Below are positions 1-8,167 of a stretch of 64,000 nucleotides of DNA, piece by piece. The DNA lies in contig DASUTC010000200.1 of assembly GCA_036374795.1 (NCBI GenBank), positions 1 through 64,000 of the forward strand, given 5' to 3'. The notes under the pieces are model-generated. The model saw only the letters and a program-made list of their open reading frames with translations, was not told the DNA's origin and did no database searches. The first letter of the stretch is position 1, and every line of letters begins with the position of its first letter. The position numbers were made by a program, and so were the translations under genes. Origin of the DNA: Herpetosiphonaceae bacterium (GTDB taxonomy: Bacteria; Chloroflexota; Chloroflexia; Chloroflexales; Kallotenuaceae).

Positions 1-75
1 AGCTGGCATAAAAACAGATGATCTACGAGGCTCGGTCGAGGCAGCTAGCGGGGGAGAGCGAGCACAAACGGATAC

Positions 76-103
76 GTTCTCCGAGCTGTATACCTCGGAG
101 AGC
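76..103. repeat. Inverted repeat / hairpin upstream of first gene
   Basis: Perfect 8-bp arms TCTCCGAG (78-85) and CTCGGAGA (94-101) with an 8-nt loop; one wobble and one further pair extend the stem to 76/103. No T-run follows, so a factor-independent terminator is not well supported. An operator or mRNA hairpin between an unseen upstream gene and the GT2 gene is possible. Nothing else coding is supported in bases 1-256. Confidence 0.5.
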
Positions 104-256
104 GCACTGTATGGCTTCGGCAGCGTGCTGCTAATACCCTGCAACCGTAGATCGGCGCGAGCAGGACGCTGTGGAGCCTTAACTTGTCAGTCGTCGGCTG
201 GTCTGGTATGCTCATGCCGCCGCCTGTTTGCGCGGAGTTGTCACGGGTTAGATACT

Positions 257-1177
257 ATGCAGGATGTTTTGAATACGCCGACCGTCGCTGCGCCGCCCCA
301 GCGCTGGCCGTTTAGTGTGACGATCGCGATGCCCGCCTTCAACGAGGCGCATGGTATCGCCCAGGTGATCGCGGCGGTCCGGGCGGAGGTGCCTGAGGCC
401 GAGGTGCTGGTAATCGACGACGCATCGCGCGATGATACGGCGGTGGTCGCCGAAGCGGCAGGCGCGCGCGTCGTGCGCCATCCCTACAACAAAGGCAACG
501 GCGCATCGATCAAAACCGCGATCCGCCATACCCGCACCGACGTGCTGCTGATCATCGACGCCGACGGCCAGCATAATCCCGACGATATTGCGCGGCTGCT
601 CAAGTACATGGATCGCTACGATATGGCCGTCAGCGTGCGCTCGGCACAGTCGCACGCCTCGCGCGCGCGCGGCCTGGGCAACTGGCTGCTGGCGCGCTTC
701 GCGTCGTATGTGGCCGGGATGGAGTTCGCCGATCTCACGTCGGGCTTTCGGGCGATGCGCACTGAGGTGATCCGCGAGTTCGTTCACCTGCTGCCCAATC
801 GCTACTCGTGGCCGACGACCAGCCTGCTCTGCTTTGCCAAGGCCGGCTACTCGATCAAGTTCGTGCCGATCGACGCGCTCAGACGCACGGGCGGCCAGAG
901 CGGCCAGAAGCTCGTGCGCAACGGCTTCAAGTTCCTGACGATCATTCTGCGGATCGTAATGCTCTTCAGCCCGCTGCGCGTCTTCTTTCCGGTCAGCCTG
1001 ATCATGTTCGTCCTGAGCGCGCTGGCCTACCTGGCGAGCGTCGTCGCGAGCGGGCGCTGGCTGCATATTCCGGGCGCGACCCAGACGCTCTTTACCGGCG
1101 CGATCGTGGTGTTTATGTTTGGCCTGCTGGCCGAGCAGATCGTCGCGCTGGGCCTGATCGGACGGCGCGAGCGATGA
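257..1177 (+). CDS. GT2 family glycosyltransferase (dolichol-phosphate-mannose synthase-like)
   Basis: 306 residues. The N-terminal half is a GT-A catalytic domain: nucleotide-sugar entry motif (VTIAMPAFNEA), the acidic IDDAS motif, then IIDADGQHNPDD with the metal-binding DxD. A conserved MEFADLTSGFRAM segment follows. The C-terminal third has two hydrophobic segments (about residues 235-260 and 275-300), so the enzyme should sit on the cytoplasmic membrane and probably loads a sugar onto a polyprenyl phosphate. I chose ATG 257 because the homology begins just after it; the longer upstream reading frame has no family resemblance. The stop overlaps the next start (ATGA), so translation is coupled to the flippase-like gene. 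Confidence 0.88.
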   Translation: MQDVLNTPTVAAPPQRWPFSVTIAMPAFNEAHGIAQVIAAVRAEVPEAEVLVIDDASRDDTAVVAEAAGARVVRHPYNKGNGASIKTAIRHTRTDVLLIIDADGQHNPDDIARLLKYMDRYDMAVSVRSAQSHASRARGLGNWLLARFASYVAGMEFADLTSGFRAMRTEVIREFVHLLPNRYSWPTTSLLCFAKAGYSIKFVPIDALRRTGGQSGQKLVRNGFKFLTIILRIVMLFSPLRVFFPVSLIMFVLSALAYLASVVASGRWLHIPGATQTLFTGAIVVFMFGLLAEQIVALGLIGRRER

Positions 1178-2160
1178 GCAGGCTACGTCCACTGCTGCGC
1201 CTTGGGCTGCGATTGCTCGGCCCTGCGCTGCTGCTCTACTTTTTGCTGACGGTCAACCTGCGCGAGGTGTGGCGCACGCTGCTGGCGACCGATCCCTGGC
1301 TGTTTCTGCTCTCGGTGGTGCTGGTGGTGCCGTTCCTGGTGCTCAAAGCCATCCGCTGGCAGCTGATCCTGCGCGCCTGGCAGATCATCCTGCCGCTGCG
1401 CGAGGCGACCGCGCTCTACTGCATCGGGATCTTCCTGGGCGTCGTGACACCGGGCCAGGCGGGCGATGCCGTGAAAGCCTGGTATCTGCGCAAGCGCGGC
1501 TATCCGCTCAGCACCGGTCTGGCGAGCGTCGTCGTCGATCGGCTCTTCGATGTCGGCATCTCGGCGCTGCTGGCGGCGACCGGCCTGTATTTCTTCTGGG
1601 ATATTCTGCCCGGAGGCAAGGCGATCAACGTGCTCGTGGTGGCCGGGCTGCTCGCGGCGGTGGTCGTCGGGCTGATCTTCGCCGGTAATCGCCGCCTGCG
1701 GGTCTTCGTGCTGCAAGAGGCGCTGCCGCGCTTCATGCCCCGGCTGTTGCGCGACCGCATGGGCGGCGGCGGGCTGGAGCGGCTGCATCTCACGTCGCGC
1801 CAGATCGCGATCATCACGCTGGTATCGCTGACGGGCCTGGCCTGGACCTACATTCGCATCTACATCCTCTTTCTGGCCCTCGACACGCCGTTTCCGATCG
1901 GGCCGTTTATCGCGCTGGTCGCGATCCTCTCGATCGTCGGCGCGGCCTCTCCCGGCGGTGTCGGCACGCGCGATCTGACGATGGTGCTGGTGCTGAGTGC
2001 GGTGCTCAACATCGAGCCGCAGCAGGCGACCATTCGCGCGCTCTCGCTCTCGACGCTGCTGCTGCTGCTCAATATCGAGAACGTGCTGATCGGCTTTTTG
2101 TACTCGCTGCGCTACCCGCTGGCCGAGGCGCGCCAGGACGCGCTGGCCGAGCCGCAGTAA
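1174..2160 (+). CDS. Lysylphosphatidylglycerol-synthase-TM / YbhN-like membrane protein
   Basis: 328 residues with about eight hydrophobic helices. The arrangement is that of the flippase-like (LPG synthetase transmembrane, UPF0104/YbhN) family: an early FLLTVNLREVWRTL segment, the VTPGQAGDAVKAWYLRKRG loop, and a late AASPGGVGTRDLTM loop. The family is thought to move lipids or lipid-linked sugars, but substrates are rarely known. It starts at ATG 1174 inside the stop of the GT2 gene, a pairing common for lipid-linked sugar synthesis and transport. The first 122 codons of the open frame upstream of this ATG are a shadow of the GT2 gene. Confidence 0.85.
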   Translation: MSRLRPLLRLGLRLLGPALLLYFLLTVNLREVWRTLLATDPWLFLLSVVLVVPFLVLKAIRWQLILRAWQIILPLREATALYCIGIFLGVVTPGQAGDAVKAWYLRKRGYPLSTGLASVVVDRLFDVGISALLAATGLYFFWDILPGGKAINVLVVAGLLAAVVVGLIFAGNRRLRVFVLQEALPRFMPRLLRDRMGGGGLERLHLTSRQIAIITLVSLTGLAWTYIRIYILFLALDTPFPIGPFIALVAILSIVGAASPGGVGTRDLTMVLVLSAVLNIEPQQATIRALSLSTLLLLLNIENVLIGFLYSLRYPLAEARQDALAEPQ

Positions 2161-2195
2161 CATAGGGGTGCTGCGCGCAGCGGGGTGAGGGCCTG

Positions 2196-2230
2196 AACGT
2201 GAAACCTGGAACGTGAAAGCTGGAACTTTG
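2196..2230 (+). repeat. Heptad repeat cluster, locus 1 (AACNTGR)
   Basis: Five consecutive 7-mers: AACGTGA, AACCTGG, AACGTGA, AAGCTGG, AACTTTG. The array ends 8 nt before ATG 2239 and leaves no obvious Shine-Dalgarno. It lies between two co-directional genes. It is the same family as the clusters near 5338, 11814, 20197, 29451, 34795 and 63980. Confidence 0.8.
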
Positions 2231-2238
2231 GATACGCT

Positions 2239-2661
2239 ATGAGACGGAAGCGGATCAGACGACGGATTCTTCTGCTATCGGCGGCGCTGGCGGTCGCGCT
2301 GTCGGTGCTGGTGATGTTTTCGGTGCGTGCCTTTGAGCACGCCCGTCACCTGCGGCAGCGCACTGACGAGCCGATCCAGCCCTGGATGACGATCCCGTAC
2401 GTCGCTCGCTCGTATCAAGTGCCGCCGCCTCTGCTTGCCGAAGCGCTTGGTCTGCCGCCGGGAGCCAAGGAGCGTCGCCCGCTGGGGCAGGTCGCCGCTG
2501 GTCAAGGCCGTGCATTCGCGGATGTTAAGGCCGACGTGATCCAGGCGATCGCGCAGTTCCGCGCGTCGCGGCCTCCGCGCGGCCCGGACGCGCCCGGAGT
2601 GCCGCCGCCACCTAGCCCGCCGGATCCGTCGCCATCAGCCGATAATCGGAGGACGCCATGA
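2239..2661 (+). CDS. Small single-pass membrane protein, DedA partner
   Basis: 140 residues: a very basic N-terminus (MRRKRIRRR), one hydrophobic helix (about 10-31), then a soluble part and a Pro-rich disordered tail (PPPPSPPDPS). The middle segment around WMTIPYVARSYQVPPPLLAEAL resembles the short helical segment found in some membrane redox proteins, where a regulator-like fold precedes a Pro-rich tail; I cannot name a function. The stop overlaps the DedA start (ATGA at 2658), so the two are translationally coupled and probably work together. The start codon follows directly on a heptad repeat cluster. Confidence 0.7.
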   Translation: MRRKRIRRRILLLSAALAVALSVLVMFSVRAFEHARHLRQRTDEPIQPWMTIPYVARSYQVPPPLLAEALGLPPGAKERRPLGQVAAGQGRAFADVKADVIQAIAQFRASRPPRGPDAPGVPPPPSPPDPSPSADNRRTP

Positions 2662-3371
2662 GTTTGAGCGATCAAATTCTGGCGGCGCTGGTGCAATATG
2701 GTCTGCCTGTGCTCTTCGGCGTGATCGTGTTCGCGTCCAGCGGCGTGCCGCTTCCGGCAACGCTGCTGCTGATCGCGGCGGGCGCGTTCGTGGAGCAGGG
2801 CGATCTTGATCTCTGGTGGGTCGTCGGCTTCGGCCTGGCCGCCGCCGTGATCGGCGATCATCTCGGCTACGGGATCGGGCGGTGGGGCGGAGCGCGCATC
2901 GAGCTGCGCATCAACCGCTGGCTCGGCGGCCCCTCGCGGCTGGAGGCCGCCAATCGCGCCACGCAGCGCTGGGGTGGGCTGGCGATCTTCTTCAGCCGAT
3001 GGCTGTTCACGCCGCTGGGACCGCCGCTAAACTATACCAGTGGGATCGCGCGGTATCCTCTGGGATGGTTTTTCTGCTGCGATGTCGCGGGCGAGATCAT
3101 CTGGGTTATCGGCTATGTGCTCATCGGGCGCGTCTTCAACGACCGCGTGGAGGCGATGAACGCGCTGCTGGGCGACCTGAGCTGGATCAGCGTCGCCTGT
3201 GTAGCGGTCGTCGTGCTCGGCTGGCTGCTGATCCGATCGTTCCGCTCCGGCCATCCCGAAGCGCCGGATGAGACGGATCGGGGGCGCGCGACGGAGCCTC
3301 AGAGCTGGAGCTACGACGAGCCAGGCTTTGCCCAGGATCATCCCAGTCTGTCGGAGAACACGCGCGGCTGA
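2658..3371 (+). CDS. DedA family (VTT/SNARE-associated) membrane protein
   Basis: 237 residues with four to five hydrophobic segments. Family signs are the early FASSGVPLPATLLLIAAG stretch, the GDHLGYGIGRWGG loop, a helix with an Arg followed by TPLGPPLNYTSGIARY, and a late WVIGYVLIGR helix. DedA proteins are inner-membrane proteins linked to undecaprenyl-phosphate or phospholipid recycling and to proton-motive-force homeostasis. The last 40 residues are hydrophilic. Coupled to the small membrane protein upstream. Confidence 0.88.
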   Translation: MSLSDQILAALVQYGLPVLFGVIVFASSGVPLPATLLLIAAGAFVEQGDLDLWWVVGFGLAAAVIGDHLGYGIGRWGGARIELRINRWLGGPSRLEAANRATQRWGGLAIFFSRWLFTPLGPPLNYTSGIARYPLGWFFCCDVAGEIIWVIGYVLIGRVFNDRVEAMNALLGDLSWISVACVAVVVLGWLLIRSFRSGHPEAPDETDRGRATEPQSWSYDEPGFAQDHPSLSENTRG

Positions 3372-3386
3372 TCGCAGAGGGGCGCT

Positions 3387-3959
3387 ATGACACGACCAAG
3401 CAGGCCCACAAAAGACGATCTGGCGGCAGCCGCAGGTACAACCGTTCCCGATGTGATCGCGCCGGATCTGCGGGTGCTCTTCTGCGGCATCAATCCGGGG
3501 CTGTATTCGGGCTGGACCGGCCATCATTTTGCGCGGCCCGGTAATCGCTTCTGGCCGACGCTGCACGCGGCGGGCTTTACCGACCGCCGCCTCGATCCCG
3601 CTGAGGAACGTCTGCTGCTTGCGTGCGGCTACGGCATCACCAACCTCGTCGAGCGCGCGACGGCTGCCGCAGCCGAGCTGAGCGGCGCGGAGCTAGCCGA
3701 GGGCGGCCAGCGGCTCCTGGCGAAGATTCAGCAGTACCGCCCACAGGCGGTAGCGGTGCTGGGCATCAGCGCCTATCGCATGGCTTTTGCCCGACCGCAG
3801 GCAGTGATGGGTCGGCAGCCAGCGCCGCTCGGCCCCGCGCTCCTCTGGATATTACCCAATCCAAGCGGCCTTAACGCGCATTATGCGCCGGCGGATCTGG
3901 CGCGAGTCTTTCGCGAGTTTCGCCTGGCGCTGGAGCAGGAAGCGCCACGCGCATCGTGA
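3387..3959 (+). CDS. mug: G/U mismatch-specific DNA glycosylase
   Basis: 190 residues of the Mug/TDG uracil-DNA glycosylase family. The active-site strand reads FCGINPGLYSGWTG, with the Asn of GINPG that positions the water in E. coli Mug, followed by FARPGNRFWPTLHAAGFT. The wedge motif LPNPSGLNAHY is near the C-terminus. It removes uracil or ethenocytosine mispaired with G during base excision repair. Length is close to the E. coli protein (about 168) with a short N-terminal extension. ATG 3387 has AGAGGGG upstream and lies 15 nt after the DedA stop. Confidence 0.93.
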   Translation: MTRPSRPTKDDLAAAAGTTVPDVIAPDLRVLFCGINPGLYSGWTGHHFARPGNRFWPTLHAAGFTDRRLDPAEERLLLACGYGITNLVERATAAAAELSGAELAEGGQRLLAKIQQYRPQAVAVLGISAYRMAFARPQAVMGRQPAPLGPALLWILPNPSGLNAHYAPADLARVFREFRLALEQEAPRAS

Positions 3960-4115
3960 TGCGCAGCTAGCCTCCGCCCGGCTTTTCGGTGAAGATAGTA
4001 TTCCGCGAGGTGAGCTTCTCTTTACCGTGCCCCATGCCCGCCGCCCTATAGTTGGGAGTACAAGCTGGTGTACGCGAGGCACCAGCGTCGGGCTATCGGA
4101 AATGGGAGGTGGATC

Positions 4116-4427
4116 ATGCGTATCGACATGACACCTGGCCTGTGCTCGAATGAATATCGAAACACAGGTGGCTCCTTTTGCCAGGATTGCTTCGCCGCCT
4201 TTCTCATCCACGGCTGCTACCCAGATCGCGCCTGTATCACCAAGGTGGTCGATGACGGCAAGGACCAGACGACGCTCGTTATGCGCGTGGGAGATCATCA
4301 AAAAGTCTTCGTTATTACGGACAACAATCGGGAGGCGCTGGCTTATGGCGGGTGGCGCGGCTGGGTCGACTTTGTCGATAACGTGCCGACGACACCCGCA
4401 GCCGACCAGCCGCAGGAGCAGGCATAG
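4116..4427 (+). CDS. Small Cys-containing hypothetical protein
   Basis: 103 residues. ATG 4116 is preceded by GGGAGGTGG, which makes this start more likely than the longer frame from 4068. Two Cys pairs lie in the first half (FCQDCF and HGCYPDRAC), which could bind metal or form disulfides. The rest has a WRGWVDFVDNVP segment and an acidic Pro/Gln tail. No signal peptide or membrane helix. I do not recognise a family. It stands alone between mug and the MOSC gene. Confidence 0.6.
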   Translation: MRIDMTPGLCSNEYRNTGGSFCQDCFAAFLIHGCYPDRACITKVVDDGKDQTTLVMRVGDHQKVFVITDNNREALAYGGWRGWVDFVDNVPTTPAADQPQEQA

Positions 4428-4574
4428 CTCCAGGCTGGCGGTGCCAGCGATGTCTGGACGGCGCAGCGGGAATGTCACACAACCGCTCGCCGCTGCGTAC
4501 TCTCGGCCCTTCGTCCATTGCGTCCGCGCGAGCGCCGTGCTACCATCGCGCGAACGTAGCGAAGGGAAAAACCT

Positions 4575-5237
4575 GTGATTACGATCCACTCCATCTTGAT
4601 CGGCCAGCCGCAGACGATCACCGACGAGCAGGGCATCTGGGAGTCGTCGATCTTTCGCACGCCTGTCACTGGAGCGATTGAGCTGACGACGCGCGGCCTG
4701 CTGGGCGATCATGTCACCGATACCGAAAGGCACGGCACGCCCGACCAGGCGGTCTGCTGCCATCTGCTGGCGCACTACGATCACTGGAATGCCGCCTACA
4801 ACCTCACCGATCCGCAATCGATGCTCGGCCCCGGCAGCGTCGGCGAAAACTGGACGCTGGTCGGGATCGACGAGAACACAAGCTGTATCGGCGACATCTA
4901 CAGCGTGGGAACCGCTCAGGTGCAGATCAGCGGGCCGCGCGTGCCGTGCTGGAAGCAGGAGCGCAAGCTCAAGCTGCCCGACTTTCTCAAACAGACACGT
5001 GAGACGCTGCGCACGGGCTTCTACCTGCGCGTGCTCCAGCCGGGCGTGGTGCAGCCGGGCGATCAGTTGCGGCTTGAGGCGCGGCCACTCCCCGATCTGA
5101 CGCAGAACAGAATCAACGTCTGCGCGCATCACGCGTTGGATGTCGCATTTGCGGAGCGGCTGCTGGAAACGCCGGAGCTGGCGGCGGGATGGAAGCGGAT
5201 TCTACGCTACAAGCTTGATCACCGCAGCCGGGATTGA
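4575..5237 (+). CDS. MOSC domain protein (YiiM-like)
   Basis: 220 residues, GTG start with GAAGGG upstream. The MOSC core is recognisable: GLLGDHVTDTERHGTPDQAV (family form GLxGDxxxDxxxHGGPDxAV), PGSVGENWT, and the conserved Cys in RVPCWKQ. MOSC proteins bind sulfur carried by molybdenum cofactor; the YiiM type takes part in reduction of N-hydroxylated compounds or in molybdopterin sulfur handling. No molybdoenzyme partner lies nearby. Confidence 0.85.
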   Translation: MITIHSILIGQPQTITDEQGIWESSIFRTPVTGAIELTTRGLLGDHVTDTERHGTPDQAVCCHLLAHYDHWNAAYNLTDPQSMLGPGSVGENWTLVGIDENTSCIGDIYSVGTAQVQISGPRVPCWKQERKLKLPDFLKQTRETLRTGFYLRVLQPGVVQPGDQLRLEARPLPDLTQNRINVCAHHALDVAFAERLLETPELAAGWKRILRYKLDHRSRD

Positions 5238-5248
5238 GCGAGGTGGAG

Positions 5249-5365
5249 CGCAAAGAACCAGGCACGGGCAAGAACAAAGCGCAAAACACAACCGGAGAAC
5301 CAAGAACAAAACGAAGGAACACGAACCGAGATCCCGAAACGTTGAACCCTGATCTCGAATCTTGG
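5249..5365 (+). repeat. Heptad repeat cluster with GAACAAAG-type module, locus 2
   Basis: The first part (about 5249-5325) is rich in AGAACAAA and GGAACAC-like words. The second part has 7-mers AACGTTG (5338), AACCCTG, ATCTCGA, ATCTTGG in phase up to 5365, ending 10 nt before ATG 5376. The last unit supplies a GGAG Shine-Dalgarno. More degenerate than loci 6 and 7. Confidence 0.65.
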
Positions 5366-5375
5366 AGTCGCTGCG

Positions 5376-5987
5376 ATGGCAAAAATCGACCTCAAGAAGG
5401 AGCTGAGATCGCTCTACAATCCTTCCGCCAGTGACGTATCGCTGGTGGATGTGCCGACGATGAACTTCCTGATGATCGACGGTGAGGGCAACCCGAATAC
5501 ATCGCAGCAGTACGCCGATGCCGTCGAGGCGCTCTATGCGCTGTCCTACGCGCTCAAGTTCAAAGTCAGGCAGAGCGCCAGCGGCGTCGATTACGGCGTG
5601 ATGCCCCTGGAGGGCCTCTGGTGGGTTGACGATATGGCAACCTTCAGCGTCGAGCATAAGGATGCGTGGCAGTGGACGATGATGATTATGCAGCCGGAGT
5701 ATGTGACCGCTGAGCTGGTCGCCGTGGTGCTGCGCGAAGTCGAGCGGAAAAAGGCGCTGCCCGCGCTGCACGGCGTACGCTTCGAGCCATATCACGAGGG
5801 ACGCGCCGCGCAGATCATGCATATCGGCCCGTACAGCGCGGAAGGCCCGACGGTGGCGCGGCTGCACGAGTTCATCGAACAGCGCGGCTACCGCCGACGA
5901 GGCAAGCATCACGAGATCTACCTGGGCGATCCCCGTCGATCCGCGCCGGAGAAGCTGCACACGGTGCTCCGCCAGCCGATCGAGTAA
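5376..5987 (+). CDS. GyrI-like small-molecule-binding domain protein
   Basis: 203 residues, a stand-alone GyrI-like (AraC effector-binding type) domain of the long form. Conserved stretches include the start around MAKIDLKKEL, MNFLMIDGEGNPN, the LEGLWWVDD segment and the C-terminal HEIYLGDPRRSAPEKLHTVLRQP. These proteins bind or hydrolyse small hydrophobic molecules; no DNA-binding domain is present. ATG 5376 has GGAG 8 nt upstream, supplied by the last heptad unit. Confidence 0.82.
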   Translation: MAKIDLKKELRSLYNPSASDVSLVDVPTMNFLMIDGEGNPNTSQQYADAVEALYALSYALKFKVRQSASGVDYGVMPLEGLWWVDDMATFSVEHKDAWQWTMMIMQPEYVTAELVAVVLREVERKKALPALHGVRFEPYHEGRAAQIMHIGPYSAEGPTVARLHEFIEQRGYRRRGKHHEIYLGDPRRSAPEKLHTVLRQPIE

Positions 5988-6025
5988 GGCGCGGGAGCGA
6001 GAACCAGGAGCAGGCCAGCGCGTCG

Positions 6026-6529
6026 TCAGCCTCCAAAGCCAAACAGGCCGCGCGTCTTGCGCGACATGAGCATCAGCCCCAGTGTGCCAAAGCCAAGGCC
6101 GACGATATAGCCCAGCCAGCCGTCGCTCTGCTTGATCTTCAGCACTGCCGCAGATCGATTCTTAACAAATGCGGTGATCTCTTCTGCTGTGCGGCGCTTC
6201 TGGTCGTATCGTGAGGAGTAGCCGCTGGTGAGGGGCATCGGGCCGCTCCTGGTTTGCAGGACGATACGATACCGGGATGTTCTGCTTCGCCGCGAGGGTA
6301 GTAGCTGCGCCTCTTTCTCGACCGTCGCGCCGGTCAGGTCGGCGAGCCGAAACTGCCGGGCATAGTTATTCAGCGGCCCCGTCGATTTAAGCTCGCACTG
6401 GCTGTTCTGGAGCGCGCGGCCACAGGTGAGCGTCACGGTGGAGCTAAGCGTCAGCACGGCAGTGATCGCGATCCCGATACAGACGATGCCGATGAGGAAT
6501 CCGGCGAGCGAGGATCTGGCGGATAGCAT
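6026..6529 (-). CDS. Hypothetical two-helix membrane protein
   Basis: 167 residues with one hydrophobic helix at each end (about 10-32 and 140-158) and a polar loop of about 110 residues with two Cys (LTCGRALQNSQCEL) that could pair outside the cell. The loop reads like a small beta-sandwich with a basic patch. Convergent with the GyrI-like gene, with 38 bp between stops. No family recognised. Confidence 0.65.
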   Translation of the reverse strand: MLSARSSLAGFLIGIVCIGIAITAVLTLSSTVTLTCGRALQNSQCELKSTGPLNNYARQFRLADLTGATVEKEAQLLPSRRSRTSRYRIVLQTRSGPMPLTSGYSSRYDQKRRTAEEITAFVKNRSAAVLKIKQSDGWLGYIVGLGFGTLGLMLMSRKTRGLFGFGG

Positions 6530-6659
6530 GGAGTACCTCTCATGTGGTCAGGTAAAGCCTGCACACAGATACGTATATCCCGAAGCGACGTTGCGGGCTA
6601 TCGCCTCCTCTCAGGTGCCCGATCCGCTGCATGGCGCTGTGCGGCACGGCGTTCGCGTG

Positions 6660-7145
6660 CTACCTGCCCGTGCGCGTTGCATGATCTTTCTCCGTCAGGA
6701 AGTACGCTCGCTGCTTCGCCGCTGGCTTGATCGCACCTAGCCGCGAAAGATCTTCATCCTGCTCTACCTCGCGCCAAAACGCTGCTTCGTTCTCTGCCGT
6801 TCCCAGCACCACCCACGGATGCCCAAATCGTGTTTCCGCAATCCATAGATCAACGGAGAATCCCCCGCGCTCCTCGAACAACGCATCTCCGACTGGCGAC
6901 GCTTGCAGCTCCCCTACAAGATTGACCTTATGCCGTCCAGCGCATGCATCAGCCAGCATCTCTGTTACATAGGCTTCAATCAAGCTGCTCTTTTTTTGAT
7001 CCGCGACATCAACGGCACGAGCGTAATCGCTCTCATCAGCATTATTAAACTCCGGCTGCTCGACCCTCAGCAGGAGATAATGCTGACAATACGCGTCCTC
7101 GCGCTGCAACCGATACAGGCTGAAGATATCAAGCGGAATTCCCAT
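6660..7145 (-). CDS. Hypothetical soluble protein
   Basis: 161 residues, no signal peptide or membrane segment. Begins MGIPLDIFSLYRLQ; a central GGFSVDLWIAETRFGHPWVVLG stretch looks like a beta-strand core; acidic overall with a basic tail. GGAG sits about 10 nt before ATG. First of three consecutive minus-strand orphan genes (7173-7721 and 7822-8094 are the others), which together might be a small accessory unit. No function assigned. Confidence 0.6.
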   Translation of the reverse strand: MGIPLDIFSLYRLQREDAYCQHYLLLRVEQPEFNNADESDYARAVDVADQKKSSLIEAYVTEMLADACAGRHKVNLVGELQASPVGDALFEERGGFSVDLWIAETRFGHPWVVLGTAENEAAFWREVEQDEDLSRLGAIKPAAKQRAYFLTEKDHATRTGR

Positions 7146-7172
7146 CTGCTGCGTGCTCCGTTTCCTCGATCG

Positions 7173-7721
7173 TCATGTCGTTGACCGCTGGCTCTCAAAA
7201 AATGCTTGGAACACTCTTCGGCTCTCGAAAAAGCTGTCGAACTCCTGAATCAGCCCTTTGTATCGCTCATCCAGATGATGAGAGCATTCTATTTGATATT
7301 CAAAGCTATGGCTCTTGCCCGCAGAATCTCGGAAGCTGAAAGAGTAGAACGTCGGATGTAAGAACGGATACGGAGACTTTAGATCAGCGAGCTCATAGAC
7401 GTTGAACTCCGTGGCAAGTTTTCTGAGAAATGCTTCCACCTGCTGCTGGTCCTTCACGAGAACCTCGGTCATATGCGACGGCTTGGGGCGAGTTTGTCCG
7501 AAGGCGGGGAGCAGACGCGCTAATCGAGATGGAGGTTGCGGCGGTAGAGGAATTGTACCCGGACCTGGGAAAGGCCGGGAAATCCATAGCGTCACGGTGT
7601 AACCCTCTTGATCGGAATCAACCTTGTATTCGGAAACAGGCCCGCCGTGACCGAGATCGGCGGCGACGCGCAGCAGGACATGGGTAAGGTGATGGGATCG
7701 TTGATTCATGGCTTGATCCAT
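7173..7721 (-). CDS. Hypothetical protein (start uncertain)
   Basis: 182 residues from ATG 7721; ATG 7709 is the alternative. The open frame extends to 7928, but that part runs over the neighbouring gene (7822-8094) in another frame and is Arg-rich, shadow-like sequence, so I shortened it. Contains a Pro-rich stretch (PGPGTIPLPPQPPS) and a C-terminal region with FYSFSFRDSAGKSHSFEYQIE. No motif recognised. Confidence 0.5.
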   Translation of the reverse strand: MDQAMNQRSHHLTHVLLRVAADLGHGGPVSEYKVDSDQEGYTVTLWISRPFPGPGTIPLPPQPPSRLARLLPAFGQTRPKPSHMTEVLVKDQQQVEAFLRKLATEFNVYELADLKSPYPFLHPTFYSFSFRDSAGKSHSFEYQIECSHHLDERYKGLIQEFDSFFESRRVFQAFFESQRSTT

Positions 7722-7821
7722 TCGCTGCTTAACGATGTCGTTGAGTCGACGCTCACGAGATATGATGATTGAATCGCCGCGATCGGACTCTGTTGCAACG
7801 CTTTGGTCGCGCAAAGGAGAG

Positions 7822-8094
7822 CTACGTTTCAGTTTCCAGAACTTTGGAAAGCTGATATGTCTCGCGGAGCGATTCCAGCCGAGATGGCGTAGCTTTAATC
7901 TCACCTTCCATCCAATTGTCCCACTCAAAGATGACCAGTTCGTTATCAGCTTGATTCATTAAGTCGTACCGGTTGTAATCGATGCCTGCGTCCATTCCAT
8001 CGTAGCGATACATTTCTTTAAATCCCAAGTGCTTGAGGTCTTGCATGATTCGATGCCAGGTTTCTGTTTCAATATGTTCAATCTTGTACGGCAT
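7822..8094 (-). CDS. Small acidic hypothetical protein
   Basis: 90 residues, acidic, no membrane segment. The sequence (MPYKIEHIETETWHRIM at the start, ELVIFEWDNWMEGEIKA in the middle) looks like a compact alpha/beta fold. It lies directly upstream of the 7173-7721 gene on the same strand and probably shares its transcript. Function unknown. Confidence 0.6.
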   Translation of the reverse strand: MPYKIEHIETETWHRIMQDLKHLGFKEMYRYDGMDAGIDYNRYDLMNQADNELVIFEWDNWMEGEIKATPSRLESLRETYQLSKVLETET

Positions 8095-8167
8095 CTGGTA
8101 TCCGCCTATCCCATGATTCTGGCCGCCTGCCCCGGCGAGCTCCGCGCAGGGTCAAACGTCATGCGCC

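Noticed and set aside
248-2163. Two long minus-strand frames opposite the GT2 and flippase-like genes
   Set aside because: Low-complexity Arg/Gln/His-rich sequence typical of antisense frames at high GC.
3852-5132. 426-codon minus-strand frame across mug, the small Cys protein and the MOSC gene
   Set aside because: Spans three genes with good starts on the other strand and has no recognisable domain.
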